Shown: positions 11,901-23,176 of the stretch, in pieces | Position numbering within the stretch: position 1 is the stretch's first letter | Layout of the letters: each line of letters opens with the position of its first letter | Origin: Neostapfia colusana | Taxonomy: Eukaryota > Streptophyta > Magnoliopsida > Poales > Poaceae | Direction: 5' to 3' | Assembly (NCBI GenBank): GCA_030760725.1 | Contig: JASWHV010000010.1 | Coordinates: forward strand, 37,205,760-37,269,759 | Length of the DNA stretch: 64,000 nt | Program-made: the position numbers and the translations under genes | The notes under the pieces: generated by a model | Told to the model about the DNA's origin: nothing | What the model saw: the letters and a program-made list of their open reading frames with translations, nothing else | Databases searched by the model: none

Positions 11901-13422
11901 CCACCCGAACTACGTAAGGAGTTCAAACGGTTACACCTCGGATTCTTGAACAACATGGAAGTGATGGACATCCACTCTTCATTGGAGCAACTGTTAAGAG
12001 ATGGCCAAGCAATGGATGAAAGAGATCAAGGAGATCAAGGAAATGATCCGACAAGGAATAGAGAAGGATTTCAAAGAAGATTAGAAGGGTACGCTTTGGC
12101 TAGGAAAAAGGATTTGCGTGCCTAACGTGAAGCACATCCGCGACATGATATTAAAAGAGGCACATGATTCACCCTATTCCATACATCCAGGAAGTACCAA
12201 AATGTACAAGGACTTGAAGACTTGTTTTTGGTGGGATGGTATGAAAAGGGATATAGCAGAATACGTTGCCCTATGCGACACATGCCAACGGGTGAAGGCT
12301 GAACATCAAAGACACGCTGGATTGTTGCAACCCTTGAAGGTACCTGAATGGAAGTTGGAGGACATCAGTATGGATTTTATCGTCGGATTGCCACGTACTC
12401 AGTCAGGTTTCGTGGACCGATTGACAAAAACCGCCCATTTTCTCCCTGTAAGGGCCAAGTACAACGTTTCACAATTAGCCGAGTTGTACATGGAGCAGAT
12501 CGTGTGCCGTCATGGTGTCCCGAGGAGGATAGTCTCAGATCGAGGTTCTCAGTTTACCTCTAGATTGTGGAGGAAGCTGCAGAAAGCTATGGGTACACGA
12601 CTGGATTTTAGCTCCGCCTATCACCCACAAACCGATGGACAAACCAAAAGGACAAACCAAATTTTGGAGTACATGTTGAGAGCTTGCGCCTTGAAACGTG
12701 GGTGTAGTTGGGATAGGAGTTTACCGTACGCTGAATTCTCCTATAACAACAGCTATCAAGCTAGCTTGAAGATGTCACCTTTCGAAGCATTGTACGGTAG
12801 ATAGTGTAGAACCCCACTGTTTTGGAACGAGACCGGAGAGAACCAGGTGTTTGGACCCGAAGTGCTACAAGAAGCTGAAAAGCAAGTCCAAATGATACGG
12901 GAGAACTTAAAGGCTGCTCAGTCACAACAAAAAGGCTATGCGGACACTAGGCGAAGGAAGTTGACTTTCGAAGTAGGAGACTTCGTATACCTTAAGGTAT
13001 CGCCTATCCGAGGCCAACGACGTTTCAACGTCATTGGCAAGCTAGCACCTCGCTACATCAGACCGTTTAAGATTTTGGACAAGAGAGGAGAAGTAGCCTA
13101 TCAACTAGAGCTCCCAACATATCTCTCCGACGTACATGACGTGTTTCATGTATCCCAACTAAAGAAGTGCTTGAAAGTACCAGAGGAGCAAGTACCAATG
13201 GAAGAGCTTGAACTTCAAGAGGACCTTACTTATGCGGAGCACCCTTTCCGAATTTTTGACGTAAGGAAAAGTGTCACAAGGAACAAAGTGATCCGATGGT
13301 GCAAGGTACAATGGAGCCATCACACCGAAGCCGAAGCCACATGGAAGCGTGAAGAAGACATCAAGGCAGAATTCCCTCATCTATTCTCTACTAACGAATC
13401 TCAAGGGCGAGATTCAATTTAA
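8924..13422 (+). pseudogene. gag-pol pseudogene of chromovirus A
   Basis: A degraded gag-pol polyprotein. Gag begins at the ATG at 8924 and has the retrotransposon gag core (around 9180-9680, motif ADWWDALCNAH) and a CCHC knuckle, CFACGETGHFTSQC, near 9913. Protease (LFDSGASHSF, about 10150), RT (FIDD near 11090), RNase H (YTDHKSLKYIF, about 11715) and integrase (HHCC finger from about 12160, SMDFIVGLP about 12369, TDGQT about 12630) follow. Breaks: stops near 9024, 9496, 9717, 10643, 11250, 11269, 11428 and 12801; frameshifts near 9290, 10020 and 12110; and a small deletion in the integrase core after 12408. The closest intact relative in the window is element C. It cannot make functional protein. 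Confidence 0.9.
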
Positions 13423-13432
13423 GGGGGGTAGA
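13421..13432 (+). other. Polypurine tract of A
   Basis: AAGGGGGGTAGA ends two bases before the 3' LTR and is the expected primer for plus-strand synthesis. Element C has the same tract at 43533. Confidence 0.85.
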
Positions 13433-13574
13433 TTTGTGACACCCTCATTTTTGGTTTCTGAATGTATTCATGTTTCATGTAGACAAAACATTTTAAAAGA
13501 AGTGGGAACAGAGAAAGAATCAAAGAAGTTAGCCAAAAGAAGCAAATTTCCAGTGTACACAGAGCGTCGAAAAC

Positions 13575-14215
13575 AACTCCTGCGGCTTGCTGGCCACGTG
13601 GCGTGTTCAGAGCTCATCTCCGCAAATGGGGAAGGGTCCGTCGCTAAACACACTACGTGGCAGGCTCGGGGCTCATCTCCTCAAAGGGGGAGAGGTTCGA
13701 CCCCGTGGGACACGTGTTGCCCCCGGAGCTAGCCTCTGTGAAGAAGCAAGGCCAGCCGCAGGACACGTGTCACCTTCGGAGCTAGTCACCACGGAATTCG
13801 GAGGACCAGTCGCGCGGTATACGTGTCGATCTCGGAGCTCACCTCTGAGGGGTCCGGTTCTATTGGACACGTGTCGCCATCAGAGCTTATCTCCGGGAGG
13901 TCCGTCACTGTTGGACACGTTCTAACCTCGGAGCTCGTCTCTGTGAAGAAAGGAAGTCTGGCGCTGTTTGGATACGTGGCACACCCGGAGCCACCTCCGA
14001 AGAGAGGGAAGGTCTAGCACTGACATGTGACGTGCGCGGAGCCACCTCCGAATAAAGAGGAGGACCCGACCGCCAGGATACGTGGCGCACGCGGAGCTCG
14101 CCTCTGAATGAGAGGGAGGTCTCGCTTGATTGACACGCGGCACAACCGGAGCTCGTCGCTGCGTAAAGCGGGAGACCAGGCCCGGTGCACACGTGGAGCT
14201 TCTAGAGCTCATCAC
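13575..14215. repeat. G-box minisatellite in the 3' LTR of A
   Basis: Matches the 5' LTR array unit for unit. Intact CACGTG near 13598, 13710, 13762, 13867 and 14188. Differences from the 5' copy are mostly C/T or G/A changes, as expected from decay of methylated cytosines. Confidence 0.83.
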
Positions 14216-14409
14216 CGCGGAGGTAACGAGTTCTGGAGCGGTTTTCAGATTCTGTACGCGTGGAAATACCGGTACGGAGAGGAAACCGACCTGAATTCCA
14301 CAATGTTACCGCACCAAATCAACTAAAGATAAGTTGTTAAGATTCAACGACAATTTGAATAGGACTCTTATTCGAAATACAATCAGATTAGGTCTCTTCT
14401 TCTCCCGAT

Positions 14410-14417
14410 TATAAATA
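14410..14417 (+). promoter_or_regulatory. TATA box in the 3' LTR of A
   Basis: TATAAATA at the position matching 6303-6310. Confidence 0.55.
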
Positions 14418-16563
14418 GAACCCAGAATCCTTGGCCGAAACCACGAACTTCTTTTCCACCTCCTGAGCCGACGACTTAGAGCCCTAGCCCCAACTCGATG
14501 AGTAAGCCCATCGCCGGAAGAGAGCCCCAACGATCTGTCTGATAGGAGAAGGACCCCGAGACTAAGAAGAACATAAGGTAGGTCTCCAATGCCACCTTAC
14601 GACATCATCGCGTTTTCTTTGCATCTGTTCTTCGATTCCTTTCGAACAGAAGCTTTTTCATGGACAGATCACTTGCTGATCGGTTTGATCTAGATCTAAA
14701 GACAAGGTCATCACCACGTCCACATTTGATCCGAACACCTCTGTTCATCATAAAAACCATGTAAGCCATGCAAGAAGACGTAGAAACTAAACTACATCAT
14801 AGGATTAACATGCATAAGCATCATCGCACCAAGTTAAAGTTTGTGCATGATATTGATTGTTGTAAATTTTGTATGTGCGTGATCATGTATAGAAGGACAA
14901 GCTCAGGGAGCTACCGACGACGGACTACAACAACAAGATTTTGAGCAACCGGAACAACTAGAACAAGGCAAGTGCCCCTTGACCATATTGATCCTATGTT
15001 TTGGGAAACTATTTTGTTTTGCAAAAAGGTGTGTGTGCTGAGTCAAACATGATGGGAAACCCTTTTATAGGAGTTTACTAGATTGGTTAAACCACCATTG
15101 TCGCTAGGGAAGTTTATGAGTCGGGTATGGTTTTTGCTTTAAGCTTCGCTAAGTCCATGGGATTGGGAAACGAGATAGATGTGTCTAGCTAGCTGCACTC
15201 GTAACGATAATGAGAAACTGATGTTGTTAATGAACATGGATCGGAGGGAGATCTAGGCAAGACTGGGTTTGTGAATGAGGTATCATGAGATGGTGGTTTG
15301 CTTGCCGTAGATCTAAGGACCGGTTCATGCGAGCACATGCCAGGATAACAGTGCCACCACAAGGCCAAGTATGGGTAAGTTACTAGATTGTTATGGACCG
15401 TGGAAGGCACGGGGAATGGGAGTCGAGTGAGGACTGCCCTGGGAACTGCATGGCACAAGAGGGGGCCCGTTGGTGGGAGAATTGGAGATTCTAGCCTGCG
15501 GGTGAAACCTTAGTGAGTCCATACATTTAGTAACCCCTTTGTAATGGCTATTTTGTTGTCCCTTGGCCATACACTGATTGTTGTGTACTGGTATAATGGA
15601 GGTTCTGCAGTCGCCGATGGGTGACGAAATCACAAACTTGTGGGTAAAGAGGTGCAAACTCTGCAGAGTCTTGAAACTATCATGATAGCCGAGCTTACGG
15701 TCATGAGCGCCTGGCAACTTCCATGATTGGTTGGGATGGTTACTGGATACGGTTATTGGTTATGGTTTTGGATGGTTTGGTTTTGGTTTTGTTCTCGGGA
15801 CTGTTGTGTCCGGGTGATAAGATGGATTGCATGACTGTTGAGTCATGACAACGAGGTTGGTCTCGGTGTGAGACGGAAGTGTTTATGAGATAAAATGGTA
15901 GCGAATGCAAGATGGTATCTGTGAGATGGTAGCGAATACGAGGAGGTATTCGTGAGCGAGAATGAGGTTGATTGATGTCTGGTGGGGACATGGAAGGTAA
16001 TGAACAATGGAGGTATGATTGGTATTTTAATACATGTTGGGATTACATTCACTTAAAGATAAGTTGTTGTTTTATCGTGGTTTTTGGTAAATAACTTTGC
16101 TTTCTGCAATGAGCCTTTTTATACCTACCTTGTTATGAGCTACATATCATATTTTCCCACACTTGCTGAGTACATCATTGTACTCAAACTTGCATTATTA
16201 TCTCATAATCAGCAACAGGAGAAGATTACTATGAAGACCAAGTGGAGCATTAGGCGTGTAATCTGTTCTCAACCTTGCCTGTGGGGATGGAGTAGAGATG
16301 GAGATGCTGCTGCTTAGATTGCTTCCGCACTAGTTAGAAGACTTCCGCTGCATAGAAATAAGACTTCCGCTGTTAGAATAAGACTTCCGCCGTGAGCATG
16401 AGTCCAAGACTCGTGAGACATTGTAATAAAACTCTGTTATTTGTGGTTATATATATTCTGAATTCTGTTTGTGGAACATATGTGTATGTGTGATGAATAT
16501 CCTGGGCACACATATGCATCAGTTCTCGGTTCCATGGTTTTCCACAGAATTGAGGGCGTCACA

Positions 16564-18560
16564 GGCCACATCCCCGACTCCGGCCCTGGCGGCTTCCTCC
16601 TGATCGGCGGCGGGGCCCTGCACCACCGGCTCCAGAGAGATGGAGGAATCCCAGCTCCGAAAGCATGCCAGCGCGTGCGTGGCGACCTCCTTCGCCATGT
16701 TCCTCCCCTCGGCTTTGAGCTCATTGGCAATTACAGCCTCGAGCCTATCCAGCTTGGCGCCGATGGACTCGAGGGTCGGGATCGCCTCGCCCACCTCCTG
16801 AGCCGGAGCCCCCGATCTCACGGGGCTGAAGCCAAGAGGCACCAGAGCGGACTCCGCCTTGCCGACGAAGTCCCAGATCACTCGGGCCTCGACGGTCCAC
16901 GAAGCACGGAGCCCCTCCACCTCCAGGCGAGCCACCAGCAGAGCGCCAGGACCCTCCTCGGTGAACCTCCTCTCCTTCGCCGCCAGGTCCTTCTCCCGGA
17001 ACTGGAGGTACTGGGTGAGTCGCTCCAGCTCCGACGCTCGGAAGTCAGTGGCCAGCTCCCGGTCTAGTGCCGCCTGGCGGTCCCGGGCGACCTGCTCCTC
17101 CCTCACAGCCAGAGCTGCCTCCTGAAGCTCCAGCTCTTCGGCCCGGGCCTTCAGGTCGCCCTCTCCAGCCTCCAGCCGCTCGGCGACCTTCTTCTCCTAA
17201 GTCGCCACGGTGCGCTCCCGATCTGCGACGGCGCACTCACGGCGGGCCAGCTGCAGCCGCAGCTCCTCATTGGCGTCGGAGCGGGCCCGAACACTGGCGT
17301 AGGCCTCGCGGGATTCCCGCAAGAGCTGCCGGGTTTCAGCGTCTAGACGCTCGATGGCTCTCCTCTGCACCTCGAGGGGTTCCTCCTCAGCATCGAGCCT
17401 CTCCCGCCTCGCGTCGAGCTCCTCCTCGACCTCCCGAGTCCGCTGCTTCAAGAGTCGCCCCATCTGAGGAGGCGGTCTCTCTCATCCGCCAAGCCCTCCC
17501 TCTCGCGCTAGAGCACAGCCTGGACCTGCCGGACGCTAGACTGGGCCTGCTCCATGGCGTCCGACAGGCGCAGCGGGGAAGCAGAGGCCGGAACCGCGGC
17601 ACAGACCTCCTCCATGACATCGTCTGAAGGAGGAGATGCCGGCATCTCGGCAACCAGGACGATGCGCCGGTCAGGAGAAGATGGCGCCGAGGCGGGGCCG
17701 GTCCCGACGCGCCCCTGCTCGCCGCCCACCGGAAGGCCTGCATCAGCTCCTCCCGCTTCAGCACTTGTAGGCAAGACGCCGCCAGCCGGCTCCGCCAAGT
17801 CTTCGACAGCCGCCGGCTCCCAAGCTGGCGAAGGAGGAGGAGTGGGCACCACCGCTGTTGCAGGAGCTGCTCCCACCGGACCACAAGCAGGAAGCACCCG
17901 GACCTGCTCGGGGGCCGGTGAAGCTGCCGCAGCGTCCTGACGCTGTGGCACTCGACCCCTGCCAACCGGAGGAGGCCGAGGAACAGACGCGTCCCCGGCA
18001 GCAGAAGAATCCTTGCAAGCATAGGGAGCTCTCAACACAAGAGAAAAAGTACGCAAAGTACTAAGACCCGGTGAGTGCAAACTTACCGAGGAACGCGAAC
18101 ACTCAAGCGGGCATGGAGCCCTGGCTTCCGAGTCGGGGCAGGGTCGCTGGAGCCTGCCGTCGCCGAAGGCACCTGGACCGGCGGAGCAGGGGGTGCTCCC
18201 AGAGCCCCAGTGGGAGGTGGAGCTGTAGGGCTCCCACCGGCAGTGCTCCTGGCTCCGCTCACCGATCCAGCTCCTGAAGCCCGGGGCGCCTACATCCCTG
18301 GATGATTCCCGGCTGCGCTCCCTTTGGCGCCGCCGCCTGCCGAGCCAGTAGCAGGGACACTCGACGACCGGGGCACCTGAGCCCCCGGCTCAGCCCCGGA
18401 CGCCACAGCACCGGCGTCCCTCCTCATAGCTCCACCGCTTGTGGAAGGAGGGTGGGACGCCCGGGGCTCCTCTGACCGCCGCTGTCCAAGAGGAGTCCCG
18501 TCGGCGTGGAAGACCCGAGGCCTCTTGGAGTCGCCGCCCGACAAACCGACGCCCCTACGA
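16564..18560 (-). pseudogene. Antisense gene of Tat element B1 (coiled-coil protein, truncated)
   Basis: On the minus strand, antisense to B1. From 3' to 5' along the window: the C-terminal part (16564-17460) reads as a long Glu/Arg/Ala-rich coiled coil followed by the conserved block ESIGAKLDRLEA, then a Pro/Ser/Ala-rich linker (about 17500-18010 and 18090-18500). A putative intron lies at 18012-18086 (GTAAGT donor in reverse complement at 18086, acceptor ending at 18012), at the same place as in B2 and B3. Relative to B2 about 1.5 kb is missing upstream of 18540, so the whole PF04195-type N-terminal domain and the start codon are gone. The last codons lie at 5099-5328, cut off by element A. 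Stops and frameshifts also break the frame (for example near 17200). Function of this gene is unknown. Confidence 0.75.
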
Positions 18561-18660
18561 TTCCACGACCGTTCGTGCTCCAGCAACGGTCAAAGGGAGT
18601 CTCCTATAAGGTGCGCAGGGTAGAAGAGATTGAGGCCCCACCTCGGGCTCGTTATCTCCC

Positions 18661-18681
18661 CCAAGATGGGCCTGGGGGCTA
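18661..18681 (+). other. Polypurine-like tract of Tat element B1
   Basis: AAGATGGGCCTGGGGGC-type purine-rich stretch directly before the LTR start. It matches the tract before the B2 and B3 3' LTRs (there on the minus strand). Confidence 0.55.
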
Positions 18682-19672
18682 CAGTCCGTACACTCAATAT
18701 GGGGTACCCCCGCACACATGGGAAAATCGTCTATGGACTTTGCCCTTCCGCAGGGGGGAACTCCGAGGGCACCTGAGTCGGACCTCCCCTCTCCGCGGGG
18801 AGAGCTCCGAAGGCTCCACGTGTCCTGCAGGGCCGGACCTCCCTCTCCTCAAAGAAGAGCTACGGGCTCGCCACGTGGCCAGCAGAGCCGGACCTACCCT
18901 CTTCGCGGGGAGAGTTCCGAAGGCTCCACATGTTCTGCAGGGCCGGACCTCCCTCTCCAAAGATGAGAGCTCCGGGCTCGCCATGTGGCCAACAGAGCCG
19001 GACCTCCCCTCTCCGCGGGTAGAGCTCCGAAGGCTCCACGTGTCCTGCGGGGCCGGACCTCCCTCTCCTCAGAGGAGAGCTCCGGGCTCGCCACGTGGCC
19101 AGTAGAGCCGGACCTCCCCCCTCCGCGGTGAGAGCTCCGAAGGCTCCACGTGTCCAGCGGGGCCGGACCTCCCTCTCCTCAGAGGAGAGCTCCGGGCCCA
19201 CCACGTGGCAGTGAAGCAGCGCTGCCTACCCAGCGCGGTAGGCAGCTGGAGTAAAGCCGCACCATGCCCTGTCCGTACAAGGTATTCAAGACCCGCACCT
19301 TCCCAAGGCGCGGTGTTGAAGACCCGCGCCTTCCCAAGACGCAGAGACGCGGAGACGCGGAGCACGCCCCTGCTAGGAGGCGTTGCACCCAGTCGCATCA
19401 TAGTGAAGACAGGCACGCAATGTCAGGAGCTGTGGACCAATAAACTCAGCGAGAGGACATCCCCTGCCACCCCTGCCATCATTAACCACTACGCTTAGCT
19501 TGTGGCATTGGCAGGGCGGCAGGCCGAAGACTCAGAAGCCCTCGCTAGAGACAACTACCGGTGTTAATGCAGATACGGTAGATGGCAGGAGATCAACCTG
19601 GGACCACCTATCGGGTCCCGGCCCCCCTTTGTAAGCCGCCCGAGCCTTGGACTATAAAGGGCTCGGGTAGGA
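18682..19672 (+). repeat. 3' LTR of Tat element B1 (truncated)
   Basis: Plus-strand copy of the Tat LTR. It starts at a mutated TGTCGGTACC (here CAGTCCGTAC) and runs through a G-box array, GC-rich text with AAGACCCGCGCCTTCCC repeats and the LTR's TATA region (GGACTATAAAGGGCTC near 19650). It then breaks off: consensus LTR continues for about 300 bp, but here gag sequence of element G in the opposite orientation follows. The right boundary is approximate. Confidence 0.78.
18740..19208. repeat. G-box minisatellite in the B1 LTR
   Basis: About eight alternating half-units of about 54-57 bp, pairing into about 110-bp higher-order units: one half has TCCACGTGTCC with CCTCTCCTCAGAGGAGAG, the other has GCCACGTGGCC with CCTCCCCTCTCCGCGGGGAG. 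Two units have decayed boxes (CACATGTTC near 18928 and CCATGTGGCC near 18981). Confidence 0.85.
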
Positions 19673-19941
19673 GCACTCCGAAAAACACCTAGTTGAGCAG
19701 AGCGTGGTCCCCGCCACAGCGGAGGGTTGACGGCAGTAACGACGAGGTAGTTGACGTCGCGGATCCACTGCTGGGCGGCCCCCTGGGGAGCGTCTACAGC
19801 AGGTGGATTGTCCAGGAGCGCTTCTGCGGTAGCTAGTGCACTTGCTTGAGTGGCACTCTGCGCCACGGCAGATCTTGAGGTTGATGGGGTTCGCTGAGAA
19901 CATCGGCGCGAAAAGCTTGCCGCTGAAGGAAGCTTGGTCAT
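19673..19941 (-). pseudogene. Tat gag fragment (element G), N-terminal part
   Basis: Minus-strand ORF with its ATG at 19941, about 55 bp downstream of the PBS, as expected for gag. It runs in frame through a block ending DVNYLVVTAVN, typical of the start of Tat-lineage gag proteins in grasses, and then reaches the junction with the B1 LTR near 19673, so only about 85-90 codons of gag remain. Frame continuation past the junction into the reversed LTR is chance. It cannot encode a working capsid protein. Confidence 0.65.
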
Positions 19942-19977
19942 CTTCGTCGGCGTAGACTCGTCGCAAGAGGGAAAAGC

Positions 19978-19997
19978 CCCCTACCTGGTGCGCCAAA
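19978..19997 (-). other. Primer-binding region of Tat element G
   Basis: Directly after the LTR on the minus strand reads TTTGGCGCACCAGGTAG, the start of the internal region of grass Tat elements as I remember them. It marks the adjoining LTR as a 5' LTR. I have not matched it to a specific tRNA. Confidence 0.6.
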
Positions 19998-21071
19998 TGT
20001 CGAAGGGTCTGCGGTCGATACTTCCCCCGGGCCTGCTCTGGGCAGCCCGCGGATGTTCTTTTTCGGAGGGGCTAGTCCTCTCGCGAGGGTCTACACGTGG
20101 GTCGAACGAAGGAAGGAGATGATGGTGAATTGACAAAGGGATTTTTACGTGGTTTGGGCCACCGGAGCGTAAAACCCTACGTCCACGGGAGTGCTAGGAG
20201 CACTGGTTTCCTTGAGTATGAGGATGGGTGGCGGACTGCCGAACCCTTGGCCTAGAGGGAGCTCGAAGACTAAAATGCTCGAACCCTTTGTAACGTTGCC
20301 TACCCGAGCCTTTTATAGTACAAGGCTCGGGCGGGTTACAAGGTGGGCCCTGGGGCCCGACAGGTGGCCCCAGGGTGATTTCCTACCAGCTAGTATGTCT
20401 TGGCGCTGGCTTCGAGGTCTTCGTCCTGCCGCCCTGCCCTCGCCGCATGCTATGCGTAGTGGTTGATGATGGCAGGGGCGGCAGGGCATGTCTTGTAGCA
20501 GCATTTATTGGTCTACTGCTCCTGACACTGTGCGCCTGTCTTGACTGTGACTGGTCATAGTGGCGCCTGACAGGCGTGCACCGCGCCTCTTCGTCTTGGG
20601 AAGGTGTGGGTCCTTAATGCCTTGTATGGTAAAGGCATGGTGCGCCTTTACTCCTGCTGCCTACCGCACCAGGGCGGGCAGCGCTGCACGTGGCCACGTG
20701 GCAGGCCCGGAGCTATCCTCCGAGGGGAGGGGAGCTCCGGCCCTACTGGGCACATGGCGCCCTCGGAGCTCGCCCCTGCGGAGGGGTGAGGTCCGGCCTT
20801 CTAGGCCATGTGGCAGGCCAGGAGCTATCCTCCGAGGGGAGGGGAGCTCCGGCCCTACTGGACACGTGGCTCCTTTGGAACTCGCCGCTACAGAGGGGCG
20901 AGGTCCGGCCTTCTGGGCCATGTGGCAGGCCCGGAGCTATCCTCTGAGGGGAGGGGAGCTCCGGCCCTGCTAGACACGTGGCGCCTTCGGAGCTCGCCCC
21001 TGCGGAGGGGGCGAGGTCCTTAGGCTGTTTCACCCTATGCGCGGGGGTACCCGGTATTGAGGGTACCGACA
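19998..21071 (-). repeat. 5' LTR of Tat element G
   Basis: 1074 bp on the minus strand, TGTCGGTACC...CTTCGACA. Contains a G-box array (20687-21022) and a TATA box (reverse complement of TTTTATAG near 20311). Its outer end at 21071 abuts chromovirus F within F's LTR, so G inserted in F. The candidate duplicated site on that side is ATAAT (21072-21076); the partner is lost because G is truncated. Confidence 0.82.
20687..21022. repeat. G-box minisatellite in the G LTR
   Basis: Three longer units of about 115 bp, each with a GGACACGTGGC-type or decayed box and the hairpin-like ATCCTCCGAGGGGAGGGGAG. CACGTG near 20689, 20695, 20866 and 20976; the copies near 20753, 20809 and 20920 have become CACATGG or CCATGTGG. 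Confidence 0.82.
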
Positions 21072-22682
21072 ATAATTGATTGCTGTGAACCTTGTATATG
21101 CATGATCGTCAGTAGAAGGACAATCTCAGAGAGCTACCTACGAAGGACTACAACACTAGAACATCGAGACACAAGTGCAACAAGAACCGCAAGAACAAGG
21201 CAAGTGCTCCTTGACCATATTGATCTCATGTTTTTAGAAAACTGTTTTGTTTGTGAAAACTGTGAATGCTTGAGTCAACTTGATGGGAAACCCTTTGTTA
21301 GGAGTTTACTAGTTTTGTCAACCACCCTTGTCGCCAGGGAAGTTTATGAGTCGGGTATGGTCGTTTTTGCTTTTATGCTTCGCCGAGTCCATGGGATATG
21401 GGAAGCGAGATAGATGTGTCTAGCTAATTGCACTCGTAAGGATAATGAGAAACTGATGTTGTTAATAAACATGAATCAGAGGGAGATCTAAGCAATCTTG
21501 GTTTGTGGATGAGGTAGAATGAGATGGTGGTTTACTTGTCGTAGATCTAAGGACCGGTTCATGCGAGCCATGCCAGGAATACAGTGCCACCACAAGGCCA
21601 AATATTGGTGTGGCTTAGCTGATTAATTAGGTAAGTTGCTAGATTGTTATGGACCCTGGAACCGCGGGGAATGGGAGTCGAGTGAGGACTGCCCTGGAAA
21701 CTGCATGGCACAAGAGGGGGCCTGTATGTGGGAGAATTGGAGATTCTAGCCTGCTGGTGAAACCTTAGTGAGTCCATACATCTAGTAGCCCCTTTGTAAA
21801 GGCTATTTTGTGATCTATTGGCCATACACTGGCGGTTGTGTACTGGTATAATGGAGGTTATGCAATCGCCGACGGTGACGAAATCACAAACTTGTGGGTA
21901 AAGTAGTACAAACTCTGCAGAGTGTAAAACTATCATGATTGCCGCGCTTCCGGTCACAAGCGCCTGGAAAACCCACATGATTAGATGGGATGGTTTTTGG
22001 GATAGTTTTTGGGATGGTTTGGATGGTATTTGGTTACGTTTTGGTCTTTGGATTTGGTTTTCGGGACTGTTGTGTCCGGGTAATGAGATTGGTTGCATGA
22101 CTATTGAGTCATGGCAATGAGCATTGGTCTCGGTATGAGACGGAATTGAATATGAGATGAAATGGTAGTGAATACGAGGTGGTATTCATGAGATGGTAGT
22201 GAATACGAGATGGTATTCACGAGCTTGAGAATAGTAGAGAAAGAGGAATGTCTGGAAGAGACATGAAAAGTGGTATATAATGATGTAGGTACGTTGGTAT
22301 TTAAATACATGTTGGAATTACATTCACTTAAAGCTAAGTTGCTGTTTTTATCGTGTTTTGAGAAATAAACTTTGCTTTCTGCAATGAGCCTTTTTATACC
22401 TACCTTGCTGTGAGCTACATATCATATTTTTCCGCACTTGCTGAGTACGTTATGTACCCAAACTTGCATAATCATACATCATCAGCAAGCGGATAGGAGT
22501 ACTATGAAGACCACGTGGAGTACTAGGAGTGTGATCCACCATCAACTTGCTTGTGGGGATGGAGTAGAGATGGAGCCGCTGCTGCTGCCTAGTTTGCTTC
22601 CGCAATAGTTTAGAAGACTTCCGCTGCTAGAATAAAGTTTTCCGCTGCTAGAATAACGGACTAGTCACAGAGTAGTCACTCA
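21072..22682 (+). repeat. 5' LTR of chromovirus F (left part missing)
   Basis: Parallels the A LTR from about 6766 on, with the same landmarks (GGTGAAACCTTAGTGAGTCC near 21760, CACTTGCTGAGTAC near 22435). The A-type G-box array and TATA box are in the missing left part. No coding potential. Confidence 0.8.
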
Positions 22683-22683
22683 T

Positions 22684-22853
22684 TGGTATCAGAGCCACGG
22701 TTGATCGTAGGTCACACTCCTAGATACAAATTACAGATTGGTATCAGAGCCACGTTGACAGTAGGTCACACATCTAGATAGAAATCACAGATTGATATCA
22801 GAGCCACGTTGACTATTGGACACAACCCTAGTGACAGATTGGTATTAGAAGCC
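22684..22853 (+). repeat. Four tandem primer-binding-site units in F
   Basis: TGGTATCAGAGCC at 22684 and 22739, TGATATCAGAGCC at 22793 and TGGTATTAGAAGCC at 22840, each followed by a CACGTTGAC-like block. Spacing is 55, 54 and 47 bp. The first copy lies next to the LTR and is the usual PBS; the others are downstream duplicates with growing divergence. Confidence 0.85.
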
Positions 22854-23176
22854 ACGCTGACCATAGGATGCAAGCCTAGGTAAATTGCATAGTTTGGCAT
22901 TTGAACCACCTTGACTATAGGGCTTCCGTTGAATAAGATTGAATAGGAGTTGTGTGAAACTTTTGTAATAATTGTTTGTGCTTGAGTACTTAGTGTGAGT
23001 TGTGGGATGTTTCAAGCGTTGTCCATATCTGCACATAGTAGAGATATGTGAGATGCTTCGGCACTTGTTCACATCCTCATATAGGCTAATATATGTAGCC
23101 CATCCACCTTGATGCATATAGTTAGGGGGACCCATCTAACCTTCTAAACTCTATTCTACCCAACTCTCTCTCACAG

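Larger units (their letters stand above)
5329..16563 (+). mobile_element. Full-length Ty3/gypsy chromovirus A (decayed)
   Basis: An 11,235-bp LTR retrotransposon with both LTRs, PBS, gag-pol and polypurine tract, flanked by the duplication GGCCA (5324-5328 and 16564-16568). It inserted in the antisense gene of Tat element B1: the interrupted text resumes exactly after the duplication. The domain order gag-protease-RT-RNase H-integrase and an integrase tail of the GPF/chromodomain type place it with the Tekay/Del-like chromoviruses. Several stops and frameshifts in gag-pol, plus LTRs that differ at roughly one site in 10-20 by eye, mark it as an old, inactive copy. Confidence 0.92.
13435..16563 (+). 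repeat. 3' LTR of chromovirus A
   Basis: 3129 bp, TGTGAC...GTCACA with a perfect 6-bp inverted terminus, then the duplicated GGCCA. It carries the same G-box array, TATA box and AT-rich tail as the 5' copy. Its shorter length comes from small deletions, for example after 15374 and near 14512. No credible ORF. Confidence 0.92.

Noticed and set aside
16519..18080. A host coiled-coil or myosin-like gene on the minus strand
   Set aside because: The same sequence recurs at 27-29 kb and 33-34/47 kb, always next to Tat LTRs and polypurine tracts, so it belongs to the retrotransposon.
18740..19208. CRISPR array
   Set aside because: Units are contiguous and degenerate with no unique spacers, and this is plant DNA; it is a minisatellite.
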